A stretch of 64,000 nt of DNA, taken from positions 30,634 through 94,633 of the forward strand of contig NZ_AWZT01000028.1 in assembly GCF_000472525.1 (NCBI RefSeq). The letters are read 5' to 3'. Source of the stretch: Paraburkholderia dilworthii. Lineage in GTDB: Bacteria > Pseudomonadota > Gammaproteobacteria > Burkholderiales > Burkholderiaceae. Position 1 is the first letter of the stretch; each line of letters opens with the position of its first letter. The translations under genes and the position numbers were made by a program. Below, one piece after another: positions 52,374-62,299 of this stretch. Under the pieces are notes generated by a model, which searched no databases, had not been told where the DNA came from, and saw nothing but the letters and a program-made list of their open reading frames with translations.

Positions 52374-53732
52374 TCACGCCTCCACCATCGTGAATGCCGG
52401 CTTCACCTGCTCGCGCGGCAGCAGGACCGATTGCACGGCAACGACTTCGCGCGCGGACTTCGTCACGCCGCCGCCGCCCGCCGGACCATTGGTGTACAAG
52501 GTTTCGACTTCATTGCCGATGCGCACCGCCTGCTCCAACGATGCCGTGCGCCCCGACACGCGCGCGCGCACTTCGTAGGGCTCCGCGAACTCAGCGGCAA
52601 GGGTCTCACCGTGCAACGCATTCACGCCAATCAGGTCGAAGCGCAATTCATGCGTCTGAACTCCGGTCAATGCGAGCCGTTCTCGCACGATGTCGAGCGC
52701 GAGGCGAGCACGCTTCAGCGCACCCGGACCGGCATATGAAATTTGTCCCTCGCCGATATAGCCGTCGAAATACGCGACCGAGACTTTAAGCGTGCCGGTG
52801 CGCGGCGTGCCGCTGCCGCCGCTCACGCGAACACGATCCGGCGCTTCCTCGTGGACACGCACCTGTGAAAAATCAGCGACCACGTCGGGTTGCAAGTAAC
52901 GTCGCGGATCGTGAATCTCGTACAGCAGTTGCTCCTTGCAGGTCGCCTCGGTCACGCGTCCGCCAGCTTGCGGCAGCTTCGTGATTACCACCGCACCGTC
53001 CTGCCCGACCTCCGCGATGGGAAAGCCGAGTCTCGCCAGCGCGGGAACGTCCTTGAAACCGGGGTCCACGAAATAGCCGCCCGTGATCTGCCCCGCGCAT
53101 TCAAGTAAGTGACCAATCACGGTCGCCTGGCCGAGCGTCTGCCAGTCGTCCATGCGCCAGCCGAATTCGTGGATCAACGGCGCGACGAACAACGATGGAT
53201 CCGCCACACGCCCCGTCAGAATGATCTGCGCGCCGGCCGCGAGCGCGTCGACGATGGCGCTCGCGCCCAGATAGGCGTTTGCGGAGACGAGCCGCGTTTT
53301 GTAGTCCGCCACGCGCTCGCCCGACTCCTCGAAGCGGAAATCGCCGTTGCGCACCGCATCGAGCACGTCGTCGCCGGTGATTGCGGCGATCTTGATGTCG
53401 CCGAGGCCGAGCGCGCGCGCAATCTGCGCCGTCTTGCGCGCCGCCGCCAGCGGATTGGCCGCGCCCATGTTCGAGATGATGCGCACGCCGTTACGCAGCG
53501 CGGCGGGCAGCACCGCCTTCATGCGCGTTTCGAGCAGCGGGTCGTAGCCGAGATCGGGGTCTTTGCTGCGCGCCTGCTGCGCGATTGCGATGGTGCGCTC
53601 GGCAAGACACTCGAACACGAGGTAATCGAGCGCGCCGTGCTCCGCGAGTTCGACTGCGGGCTCAATACGGTCGCCCGAATAACCCGCGCCCGCGCCGATT
53701 CGCACAAGGCGCCTATGCTGAGTGGCTGTCAT
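52374..53732 (-). CDS. Acyclic terpene utilization AtuA-family protein (DUF1446)
   Basis: A 452-residue protein of the family named after Pseudomonas AtuA. VRIGAGAGYSGDRIEPAVELAEHG, ISNMGAANPLAAARK, ILTGRVADPSLFVAPLIHEFGW and LPQAGGRVTEATCKEQLLYEIHDP are the conserved blocks. True AtuA belongs to citronellol breakdown, but most homologues, including those next to CitMHS genes in Burkholderia, have unknown roles, perhaps in the metabolism of a tri- or dicarboxylic acid. The start at 53732 is set by the conserved N terminus; an open 45-codon extension is rejected. Confidence 0.88.
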   Translation of the reverse strand: MTATQHRRLVRIGAGAGYSGDRIEPAVELAEHGALDYLVFECLAERTIAIAQQARSKDPDLGYDPLLETRMKAVLPAALRNGVRIISNMGAANPLAAARKTAQIARALGLGDIKIAAITGDDVLDAVRNGDFRFEESGERVADYKTRLVSANAYLGASAIVDALAAGAQIILTGRVADPSLFVAPLIHEFGWRMDDWQTLGQATVIGHLLECAGQITGGYFVDPGFKDVPALARLGFPIAEVGQDGAVVITKLPQAGGRVTEATCKEQLLYEIHDPRRYLQPDVVADFSQVRVHEEAPDRVRVSGGSGTPRTGTLKVSVAYFDGYIGEGQISYAGPGALKRARLALDIVRERLALTGVQTHELRFDLIGVNALHGETLAAEFAEPYEVRARVSGRTASLEQAVRIGNEVETLYTNGPAGGGGVTKSAREVVAVQSVLLPREQVKPAFTMVEA

Positions 53733-53758
53733 CCTGCTCACACCTGTTTGGGTAAAGC

Positions 53759-55063
53759 TCACAGTGAAAATATCCCCAACGCGACACACGCAATCGTCAT
53801 TACGATCGATGCGCCGAACAACAAGGGGAACGTGAATCGCTGATGGTCGGCGAGATCGATGCCGCACAAACCGACGACGAGGAAAGTAGCGGGCGTCAAC
53901 GGACTGACGGGAAAGCCGGTTGTCATCTGTCCGAGCAACGCGGCCTGGCCGACCTGCACCGCGGGCACGCCTAGCTGGCCTGCCACTTCGGCGATAACGG
54001 GCAGTACCCCAAAGTAAAACGAGTCGGGATCGAACAGCATGCTAAGCGGCATGGACATGATGCCGAGTGCGACGGGAATATGGCTCGCCATCGAAGGCGG
54101 CACGAAGCCGACGGCGGCTTGCGCCATCGCCTTCAGCATACCGCTGCCTTGCATGATGCCGGTGAACACGCCGGCCGCGAGCAGAATGCCGGCCATCATC
54201 AACGCCGCGCGTGCATGCGCGTCGATCCGCTTGCGCTGCATGTCTACGTTCGGATAGTTGACCATGAGCGCCACGCACAAGCCGACCATGAACATGATCG
54301 CGGGCGGAATCTTCTCGCCCATCACGACCATCGTGCCGAGCACGACGAGCGTGAGCACGATGTTGAACCAGAAATTTTTCGGTCGACGCAACGTCTGTTC
54401 TTCAGGCGTCAGTTCGCGTTTGGGCATCGGCGCCGAACCGCTAGCAGCGCCGAGACCGAGCCGCTTTTCCTCGCGACGTCCGAGCCAGAACGCAACGCCA
54501 AAAACGAAGACGAGGCCGATTGCCTGCACCGGAATCAGCGGATTGAAGAGCGATGAAATCGGCAGATGCAGCGAAGCCGACGCGCGGATCATCGGCCCGG
54601 TCCACGGCAGGAAGTTGATGCCGGCAGCCATGGAAACGGCCGCGGCCAGCACGCGCCGGTCCATCTTCAGACGGTCGTAGAGCGGCAGCATCGCCGGAAT
54701 CGTGACGAGAAAGCAAACCGCGCCGGAGCCGTCGAGATGGATCAGCAGCGCGAGCAGCGTGGTGCCCATCACAATGCGCGTGGGCCGTGTGCCGACGGCG
54801 CGCAGAATGCGGTCGATGATCGGGTCGAGCGTGCCCGCGTCGGTGATCGTGCCGAAATAAAGAATCGCGAACACGAACATGCCGACGACCGGCGCAAGGC
54901 CCTTGAGCCCGTCGATCACGAATTTGCTTGTTTGGAAGCCGAACCCGCCGATCAACGACGCGGCAATCGGCACGATGATGAGCGCCACCAGCGGCGACAT
55001 GCGTTTCGACAGAATGGCGCCGAGCAGCACGACGATGGTGGCCAGCCCCAGCAATGGCAGCAT
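53759..55063 (-). CDS. CitMHS-family citrate/organic acid transporter
   Basis: A 434-residue carrier with about twelve membrane segments. GLATIVVLLGAILSKRMSPLVALI, LIHLDGSGAVCFLVTIPAMLPLY and AAGINFLPWTGPMIRASASL are characteristic of CitMHS proteins, which take up metal-citrate complexes or related acids with protons. GGAG lies 8 bases before the ATG. It is the promoter-proximal gene of the leftward unit CitMHS-AtuA-small subunit, so the unit should import and process one organic acid. Confidence 0.9.
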   Translation of the reverse strand: MLPLLGLATIVVLLGAILSKRMSPLVALIIVPIAASLIGGFGFQTSKFVIDGLKGLAPVVGMFVFAILYFGTITDAGTLDPIIDRILRAVGTRPTRIVMGTTLLALLIHLDGSGAVCFLVTIPAMLPLYDRLKMDRRVLAAAVSMAAGINFLPWTGPMIRASASLHLPISSLFNPLIPVQAIGLVFVFGVAFWLGRREEKRLGLGAASGSAPMPKRELTPEEQTLRRPKNFWFNIVLTLVVLGTMVVMGEKIPPAIMFMVGLCVALMVNYPNVDMQRKRIDAHARAALMMAGILLAAGVFTGIMQGSGMLKAMAQAAVGFVPPSMASHIPVALGIMSMPLSMLFDPDSFYFGVLPVIAEVAGQLGVPAVQVGQAALLGQMTTGFPVSPLTPATFLVVGLCGIDLADHQRFTFPLLFGASIVMTIACVALGIFSL

Positions 55064-55123
55064 GTGCTTGTCTCCGATGTTGTTTTTTACTGCGATCCAG
55101 CGTAAGTTCAGAACACTGATAAA

Positions 55124-55143
55124 TCAATTGAAATGAATTGATC
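55124..55143. promoter_or_regulatory. LysR-type operator candidate between divergent genes
   Basis: ATCAATT (55124-55130) and AATTGAT (55137-55143) form a perfect inverted repeat with a 6-base centre. It lies 20 bases before the LysR start and 61 before CitMHS, the usual place for a T-N11-A recognition site that serves both promoters. Confidence 0.55.
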
Positions 55144-55162
55144 GCAGCAATTATGAGTCATC

Positions 55163-56056
55163 ATGGATCTAAACCTTCGGGACATTCGCGCGTTTATCGC
55201 GGTCGCGCAAACCGGCAGCTTCACGCAAGCAGCAACGCGGCTGCATCTTTCGCAACCGGCGTTGACCGTGCAGATCCGGCGCCTCGAAGAAACGCTGGGG
55301 CTGCGTCTTTTCGACCGCAACAGCCGCAATGTCGCGCTGACTCCGACCGGTCGGGATCTGCTGCCGCTTCTGCAAAAGTCGCTGCACGACATGGAGCACG
55401 TGCTGATCGACGCGCGCGCACTTGGCGACGGCGCGAGCGGCACAGTGCGGATCGCTTGCCTGCCGACCTTTGCGGCGAGCTCGCTTCCTGAACTCGTGCA
55501 GAATCTGAAGAAGGCGGTGCCGCGCGTGAGCTTCCAGGTGCGCGACGTAGTCGCGAGCATGGTCAATACGTTGGTGCGCAATGAAGAGGCCGATATCGGA
55601 CTGACGGGCGGCGAACTCGACGACGGGAACCTCGAAGTGCTGCATGCGGGCATCGACAGGCTGGTGGTTGTCTGTCCGAAGCAGCATGTGCTGGCGAAGC
55701 GGCGGCGCATCACGCTTGCCGATCTCGCCGCGACGCCACTGGTGTTGACCGCGCAAGGCACGAGTGTAAGAGCGGTCGTCGACAGCGCATTTGTCAACGC
55801 GCGTTGCGTGCCGGAGATTGCGTGCGAGCCGACCTACATGATGAGCGCCGTCGCAATGGTGCGCGCGGGGCTCGGCGTGACGATCCTCCCCGCATCGGCT
55901 CGCGAAGTGAGAGCGGAGCCGGATCTGGTGGTGCGTCCGGTCGACGACCCGGCGTTCACACGGCCTATCGCGCTGATCAAGAAGCGCGGTCGCACGTTGC
56001 CGCCCGTCACGGAGACGTTCGTTGCGATGCTGATTGCGAAGCTCGACTCCGGGTGA
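55163..56056 (+). CDS. LysR-family regulator of the CitMHS/AtuA unit
   Basis: A 297-residue LysR regulator. The N-terminal helix-turn-helix reads MDLNLRDIRAFIAVAQTGSFTQAATRLHLSQPALTVQIRRLE, and the effector domain (about 90-297) follows with RIACLPTFAASSLPELV. Standard length. Divergent orientation to CitMHS with an inverted repeat between them points to inducer-dependent activation of that unit. Confidence 0.92.
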   Translation: MDLNLRDIRAFIAVAQTGSFTQAATRLHLSQPALTVQIRRLEETLGLRLFDRNSRNVALTPTGRDLLPLLQKSLHDMEHVLIDARALGDGASGTVRIACLPTFAASSLPELVQNLKKAVPRVSFQVRDVVASMVNTLVRNEEADIGLTGGELDDGNLEVLHAGIDRLVVVCPKQHVLAKRRRITLADLAATPLVLTAQGTSVRAVVDSAFVNARCVPEIACEPTYMMSAVAMVRAGLGVTILPASAREVRAEPDLVVRPVDDPAFTRPIALIKKRGRTLPPVTETFVAMLIAKLDSG

Positions 56057-56230
56057 ATGGCGACCTGGCGTTTGCGGTGGGTGTGCGTGAGTCGCGACGT
56101 CGCTGGCGCAAGTCAGCAGATTCTCGTAGGTTTGTTGCTTTGCGCGCCGCCGTGCTGGCACGCTGACGCATTCGATCACAATATTTTGAGGCGGTCATGG
56201 TTAGCGCTTTACATGAGACCGCTTTACACG

Positions 56231-56319
56231 GGACCGGAGTAACGCGCTAAAGCGCGAACTCCGGTCGACCGCCCTGCATGGGACCGGAGTAACGCGCTAA
56301 AGCGCGAACTCCGGTCGAC
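56231..56319. repeat. Two direct copies of a 39-bp hairpin-forming repeat
   Basis: Identical 39-bp units at 56231-56269 and 56281-56319, 50 bp apart start to start. Each can fold on itself: ACCGGAGT pairs with ACTCCGGT, and inside it CGCGCT pairs with AGCGCG around AA, giving about 14 pairs with a small mismatch. They lie in the gap between the LysR gene and the hydrolase gene, ending just before its start. They resemble REP-like palindromes and may act as terminator or mRNA processing site. Confidence 0.85.
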
Positions 56320-56335
56320 AGTGGAGACGACGGCG

Positions 56336-57154
56336 ATGGCATCTTTCGCGGAAACGCACGACGACACGCTTGAACAATTCGAAGCGCCTGGCGTGCCGCC
56401 ACTACCCGCGTCGAACGACTCGGGCTGGATCGAGCATGAAGGCGCGCGAATCTGGTACGCGTCTCACGGCAGCGGCGCGCCGGTGATTTTGCTGCACGGC
56501 GGACTGGGCCACAGCGGCAACTGGGGTTATCAGGTGCCGGCGCTGCTCGATGCTGGCCACCGCGTGGTCGTCATCGACAGTCGCGGCCACGGCCGCAGTA
56601 CGCGCGATGAGCGGCCGTACAACTACGAACTGATGGCCTCCGACGTACTCGCCGTGATGGACGCGCTGGCGCTCGAACGCGCGGCAATCGTCGGCTGGAG
56701 CGACGGCGCATGCGTGGCGATGGTGCTGGGTATCGTGGCGCCGCAACGTGTGGCCGGCGTGTTCTTCTTCGGCTGCAATATGGATCCGGGCGGCACAAAG
56801 GAATTCGTGGCGACACCGGTTATCGACCGCTGTTTTAGCCGGCATCGTCGGGACTACGCACGGCTTTCCGCTACGCCGGACGAGTTCGATGCGTTCGTCG
56901 CGGCCGTCAGCGAAATGATGAGGACCGAGCCCAACTATGCCGCGCATGATCTCGCGCGCATCCACGTGCCGGTTCTGATCGTGCAAAGCGAGCACGACGA
57001 GTTCATCAAGATGGAGCACGCCGAATATCTCGCGCGCACTATTCCGGGCGCGGAGTTCAGCGTGCTGTCCGGCGTCAGTCATTTCGCGCCGGTGCAAAGA
57101 CCGGCGGTCTTTAACCAGGTGATGCTTGCGTTCGTGGGGCGCGTGCTTTCTTGA
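56336..57154 (+). CDS. Alpha/beta hydrolase
   Basis: A 272-residue cytoplasmic hydrolase. VILLHGGLGHSGNWGYQVP holds the oxyanion hole, VVIDSRGHGRS follows, the nucleophile elbow is GWSDGA, the acid is in VQSEHDEF and the His in SGVSHFAPVQRP. The DSRGHGRSTR and GWSDGG-type patterns are common in C-C hydrolases and haloperoxidase-like esterases; the substrate is unknown. The ATG at 56336 has GGAG 9 bases before it; an earlier GTG at 56321 is possible. The hairpin repeat pair lies immediately upstream. Confidence 0.88.
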   Translation: MASFAETHDDTLEQFEAPGVPPLPASNDSGWIEHEGARIWYASHGSGAPVILLHGGLGHSGNWGYQVPALLDAGHRVVVIDSRGHGRSTRDERPYNYELMASDVLAVMDALALERAAIVGWSDGACVAMVLGIVAPQRVAGVFFFGCNMDPGGTKEFVATPVIDRCFSRHRRDYARLSATPDEFDAFVAAVSEMMRTEPNYAAHDLARIHVPVLIVQSEHDEFIKMEHAEYLARTIPGAEFSVLSGVSHFAPVQRPAVFNQVMLAFVGRVLS

Positions 57155-57408
57155 CGCGTGCCCTAACGAATGCGCGCCTGTATCAGCGCGCGACCCTCCA
57201 AATTTCACGATATGGCACGCGCCCTTGCTTCGTAAAAAATCGTGGTGCGTGGCACAAATCCCTCATTTCGCAATGCCGCCCCACGTTGCACATCGTAAAA
57301 TCAAGCCAGTAACTTACTGTTTATAGAGGCTATTTTTTGTTCGAGCGGAGCGTCTAACAACTGCTTGCGCCGCTGCCTGCTGACTTAGACTCTTTTACAA
57401 GAGCAGGC

Positions 57409-57480
57409 GCTTCATGCGACGCAACCGATTGGATGGGACAGAACACTGTCGGAAGTCCCCGAATCCCATTCGCATGAAGC
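57409..57480 (+). promoter_or_regulatory. Candidate structured 5' leader of the small ORF at 57524
   Basis: GCTTCATGCGA (57409-57419) pairs perfectly with TCGCATGAAGC (57470-57480). Inside, ATGGG pairs with CCCAT and stacks on an ACAG/CTGT hairpin with an AACA loop, leaving internal loops on both sides. The element ends 43 bases before the ATG, within the gene-free gap 57155-57523. It could be a cis-regulatory RNA or a small RNA. Confidence 0.45.
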
Positions 57481-57523
57481 CGCCACGGCACCGCGGTTTT
57501 TATTGGCAATTGGGAGACTAAAA

Positions 57524-57751
57524 ATGAAAGGCTTTCGCTTTGGATCGACCGAGGGAGCGTTTTACATTTTGCCGGGCCAGGACGGTTGGGAAGCAACCTA
57601 CGGTAACGAAACTTTGGGCGAGTTTTCGAGCCCGCAACAGGCGGCTGACGATCTGGCGCGCGGTTTGACTTGCCCGCATCTGTCCGAAGTCGACACGTCG
57701 ACACTCGAAATTCCCGAGAAACTGAGCGACTGGGAAATCGTTCACGTCTGA
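57524..57751 (+). CDS. Small conserved-looking hypothetical protein
   Basis: A 75-residue soluble acidic protein, MKGFRFGSTEGAFYILPGQ at the start and EIPEKLSDWEIVHV at the end. GGGAG stands 7 bases before the ATG, and a perfect hairpin terminator follows, so this is a well-formed single gene. The central GWEATYGNETLGEFSSPQQAADDLARG resembles short domains that describe a strand followed by an amphipathic helix, as in many small Burkholderia proteins of unknown function. No membrane segment or signal peptide. Confidence 0.7.
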   Translation: MKGFRFGSTEGAFYILPGQDGWEATYGNETLGEFSSPQQAADDLARGLTCPHLSEVDTSTLEIPEKLSDWEIVHV

Positions 57752-57789
57752 TGGACCGCATGCCGCGCGTCCATGTAATCGCAGAAACG

Positions 57790-57815
57790 ACGATGGCGCT
57801 CGAAAGCGCCATCGT
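57790..57815 (+). terminator. Perfect hairpin after the small ORF
   Basis: ACGATGGCGCT (57790-57800) and AGCGCCATCGT (57805-57815) pair completely around a CGAA tetraloop, 39 bases after the stop codon. It lies between convergent genes and may serve both directions, since the icd gene ends at 57952 on the other strand. Confidence 0.75.
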
Positions 57816-57951
57816 CATGCTTACCGCTTACTTCTATGCGGCCTTAGGTTCTTCTTCCACTAGCGCGTTTGCCAGTGCATGCGCCACTGCGTTTGCTAGT
57901 GCGTTCGCAGCCGCGCTATTCCGCACGCCGTTCAGCACGTGGCCAAACACT

Positions 57952-60180
<2,229 letters not shown>

Positions 60181-60510
60181 GTTTGATGCTTTGCTAGGTG
60201 AAGTGAGAGACAGAGCGTTGGAAGCGCTGAGCCAGCGAGTTGCGACGAAGCAGCAAAACGCAGCGCGACCCGCGGCACTACTTTTTACGGCCCGAGCGTG
60301 AGTATATGCGCGTTTTCCTCTATCTGCTGCTAAACAAACATGCCGACAAACCGGCTCAATTTGACGCGATGCCCGCCACACAAGGCTTTGATCGATTTGG
60401 ACTATGTGAAAATACATATGTCTTATAGATGACCCAGCGCCCGCAACTTTGGGTTAACGAGAATGGTTCTCATATAACGGGGACTTAGGCCCAATCGTTT
60501 AACCAGCCGC
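60181..60510. other. Intergenic region upstream of icd
   Basis: No gene is seen. The region contains the icd promoter and the Fur-box-like palindrome at 60456-60474, close to the end of the dioxygenase gene. Confidence 0.4.
60456..60474. promoter_or_regulatory. Fur-box-like palindrome
   Basis: AACGAGAATGGTTCTCATA matches the extended Fur consensus AATGAGAATGATTCTCATT at 16 of 19 positions, with a perfect GAGAA/TTCTC core (60459-60471). It lies upstream of icd and 37 bases beyond the dioxygenase stop. Confidence 0.55.
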
Positions 60511-61545
60511 TTAACACCACGCGGGTTCTCCCGTTCCGCCGTCGCCCACATCGCCTGTGCGATAGGTCTGCGCCATTGCGACCACCACCTTGCGCGGCCC
60601 TTCGAATGGGTCGCGCGCGTGCGCGGTCAACATATTGTCGAGCATCAGCACGTCGCCGGTCTGCCAAGGAAACGCGATCCGCTGCTCATCGAGCACGCCG
60701 CGAATCTGTGCAAGCGCGTCGGCTTCCAGCGGCGCGCCGCAGCCGTAATACACATTGCGCGGCACATTTTCCGGACCGACAGAGTCGATTAGCGCCTGCT
60801 GCATGTCTTCATCGAGCGACGAAAGGTGGAACAGGTGTGCCTGATTGAACCAGACGTTTTCGCCCGTTCGCGGATGCCGCGCCACCGCCTGGCAACGCTC
60901 GCGCGTGCGCAAAAGCAACTCGCCGTCTTCGCTGTCGCGCCATTCGCATTGAATGCCGCGCGCGCGGCAAATGCGCTCGACCACGGCCGGATCGTCCGAG
61001 CCAAAAGCCTGCTCCCACGGCAAATCGAGCCCTTGCCCGAAGTTGCGTACGTAAAGCAGTTCGCGGCTCGCAAAGCGCTCGACGAGCGCGGGGTCGAACG
61101 CACGATAGATCGCGCGGCTATCGGCAATCGGCGTCGCACCGCCGGAACGCGCGGCGAGCGCGCAGTGAAACCAGATACGCAAAGGCCATTCGCGCGTGTA
61201 CGACTGCTCGTTATGCAAAGGAATAGAGCGATGCGGCGGATATTCCGTCGACGTGTACACCGCGCCGTGAACCTGGCTACGCGGCGTCGACGCAAATTCA
61301 TAACCGATCAGCGGATGCCCGAACGAAGCCGCGAAACTCTGGAATGCATCGATCGATTGAATCCGGAAGCCGGTAAACAGTAATCCCCCCGTGCGTTCGA
61401 GCCTTTCTTCGGCGATCTGCTGCAGCAGCGGCGTCGCGTCGTCCAGCGAAGCGTCTGCGCCCGCGCGCGGCGAAACGACAGTAGGCAGTCCCGGCTCGAC
61501 GCGGAGATCGGCAAGCGCCAGCGGCGGCGTCGAAAGCATGGTCAT
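60511..61545 (-). CDS. TauD/TfdA-family Fe(II)/2-oxoglutarate dioxygenase, SyrP-like
   Basis: A 344-residue oxygenase of the TauD family. Iron ligands are His111 and Glu113 in LHNEQSY (HxE rather than HxD) and distal His309 in LTAHARDPFEGPRKVVVAM, where Arg318 should bind 2-oxoglutarate. The order HNEQSYTREWP, IWFHC and NMLTAHARDPFEGPRKV is that of SyrP-like proteins, which hydroxylate Asp or similar residues tethered to non-ribosomal peptide synthetases. No synthetase is in the window, so the enzyme may act on a free substrate or on one made elsewhere. AAGGA lies 6 bases before the ATG. A Fur-box-like site lies about 250 bases upstream. Confidence 0.87.
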   Translation of the reverse strand: MTMLSTPPLALADLRVEPGLPTVVSPRAGADASLDDATPLLQQIAEERLERTGGLLFTGFRIQSIDAFQSFAASFGHPLIGYEFASTPRSQVHGAVYTSTEYPPHRSIPLHNEQSYTREWPLRIWFHCALAARSGGATPIADSRAIYRAFDPALVERFASRELLYVRNFGQGLDLPWEQAFGSDDPAVVERICRARGIQCEWRDSEDGELLLRTRERCQAVARHPRTGENVWFNQAHLFHLSSLDEDMQQALIDSVGPENVPRNVYYGCGAPLEADALAQIRGVLDEQRIAFPWQTGDVLMLDNMLTAHARDPFEGPRKVVVAMAQTYRTGDVGDGGTGEPAWC

Positions 61546-61790
61546 ATGGAATCCTTTTTGAAGTAGCGGCGTGTCGACGGTGTTCTGGCGCGCTCTGTTA
61601 TATGGCGCAGTCTTTGATGGCGCTAGTCTTTGCAGCGGTCCCCTTGGCGAAGTAGGCCTTTACGGCTTTCTCTGTGGCGCTCGCCGGCACAACCGACATT
61701 GGAACTGCTGTGGAAGGTTCCCCCGGACAAACATGTCGATCATGGCCCGCTCCCTCCTTCACGTGGCACAGCAACAATCTAACGGAAACG

Positions 61791-61807
61791 CGAATCATTC
61801 TCAATTG
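61791..61807. promoter_or_regulatory. Second Fur-box-like sequence, upstream of the dioxygenase
   Basis: On the reverse strand CAATTGAGAATGATTCG shares the uninterrupted 12-mer TGAGAATGATTC with the extended Fur consensus; the remaining half is poor. It lies 246 bases before the dioxygenase start. Confidence 0.45.
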
Positions 61808-61954
61808 ACATTTGGCATGATCCCGCGCGTTCGATAGTTCGTCCGGCAAATATAGAAGGACGAGCGGCCGAATCCGCTCTGGGACAACTGACGTCGTGCG
61901 CCGCACCGTCACCGCATGACGACAACGTCAGCCCACCGTGCGGTCGGCTGTGCA

Positions 61955-62170
61955 GTGAGAACCTCGATCACAGTTAGGTTCGAGCAATTGATGGCCAACG
62001 CGCGCGCCCTGGTGATCGCCCGATGTTCTGCCAAGCCCAGCAATCCGCAATAGCGGCGCGACGTGCAGGCTCTCACCCAACTTGCCGCCACAACTCGCGC
62101 GGCGCCCACCAACGTCTACTACGATTTCCCGCTCGCCGCCCGCGCCCGATCACTCAGTGATCGTCGAACA
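61955..62170 (+). pseudogene. TetR-family regulator remnant with in-frame amber stop
   Basis: One continuous frame from a GTG at 61955 reads VRFEQLMANARALVIARCS, then a TAG (62051-62053), then RRDVQALTQLAATTRAAPTN and VYYDFPLAARARSL. This is the TetR helix-turn-helix: a first helix with ARALI-type residues, then the recognition helix and the YYxFPxK-type end. The stop falls inside the DNA-binding domain, and no ligand domain follows in any frame. It points to the iron alcohol dehydrogenase 130 bases downstream, which it may once have controlled. Confidence 0.6.
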
Positions 62171-62299
62171 GTACGGCGGTGCAAATGGTCTTGCCGAACA
62201 TCGCGGCAACCGGGCATTTTCAGCGCCCCGCTTTCGGCATAATCATTCTGTTGCTCGACCGGCGTTAAGTGTCGAGCTATATGATGCCTGGAGACGCAA

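Larger units (their letters stand above)
61546..62299. other. Degenerate region between dioxygenase and alcohol dehydrogenase
   Basis: It holds a Fur-box-like site (61791-61807), a broken TetR gene (61955-62170) and, on the reverse strand at 61699-61598, a 33-codon frame MSVVPASATEKAVKAYFAKG without a Shine-Dalgarno site that I cannot support as a gene. The composition and loose frames suggest decayed coding DNA. Confidence 0.45.

Noticed and set aside
61598..61699. 33-codon frame upstream of the dioxygenase, considered as a small peptide or MbtH-like gene
   Set aside because: No ribosome-binding site, no family resemblance and it lies in decayed DNA.
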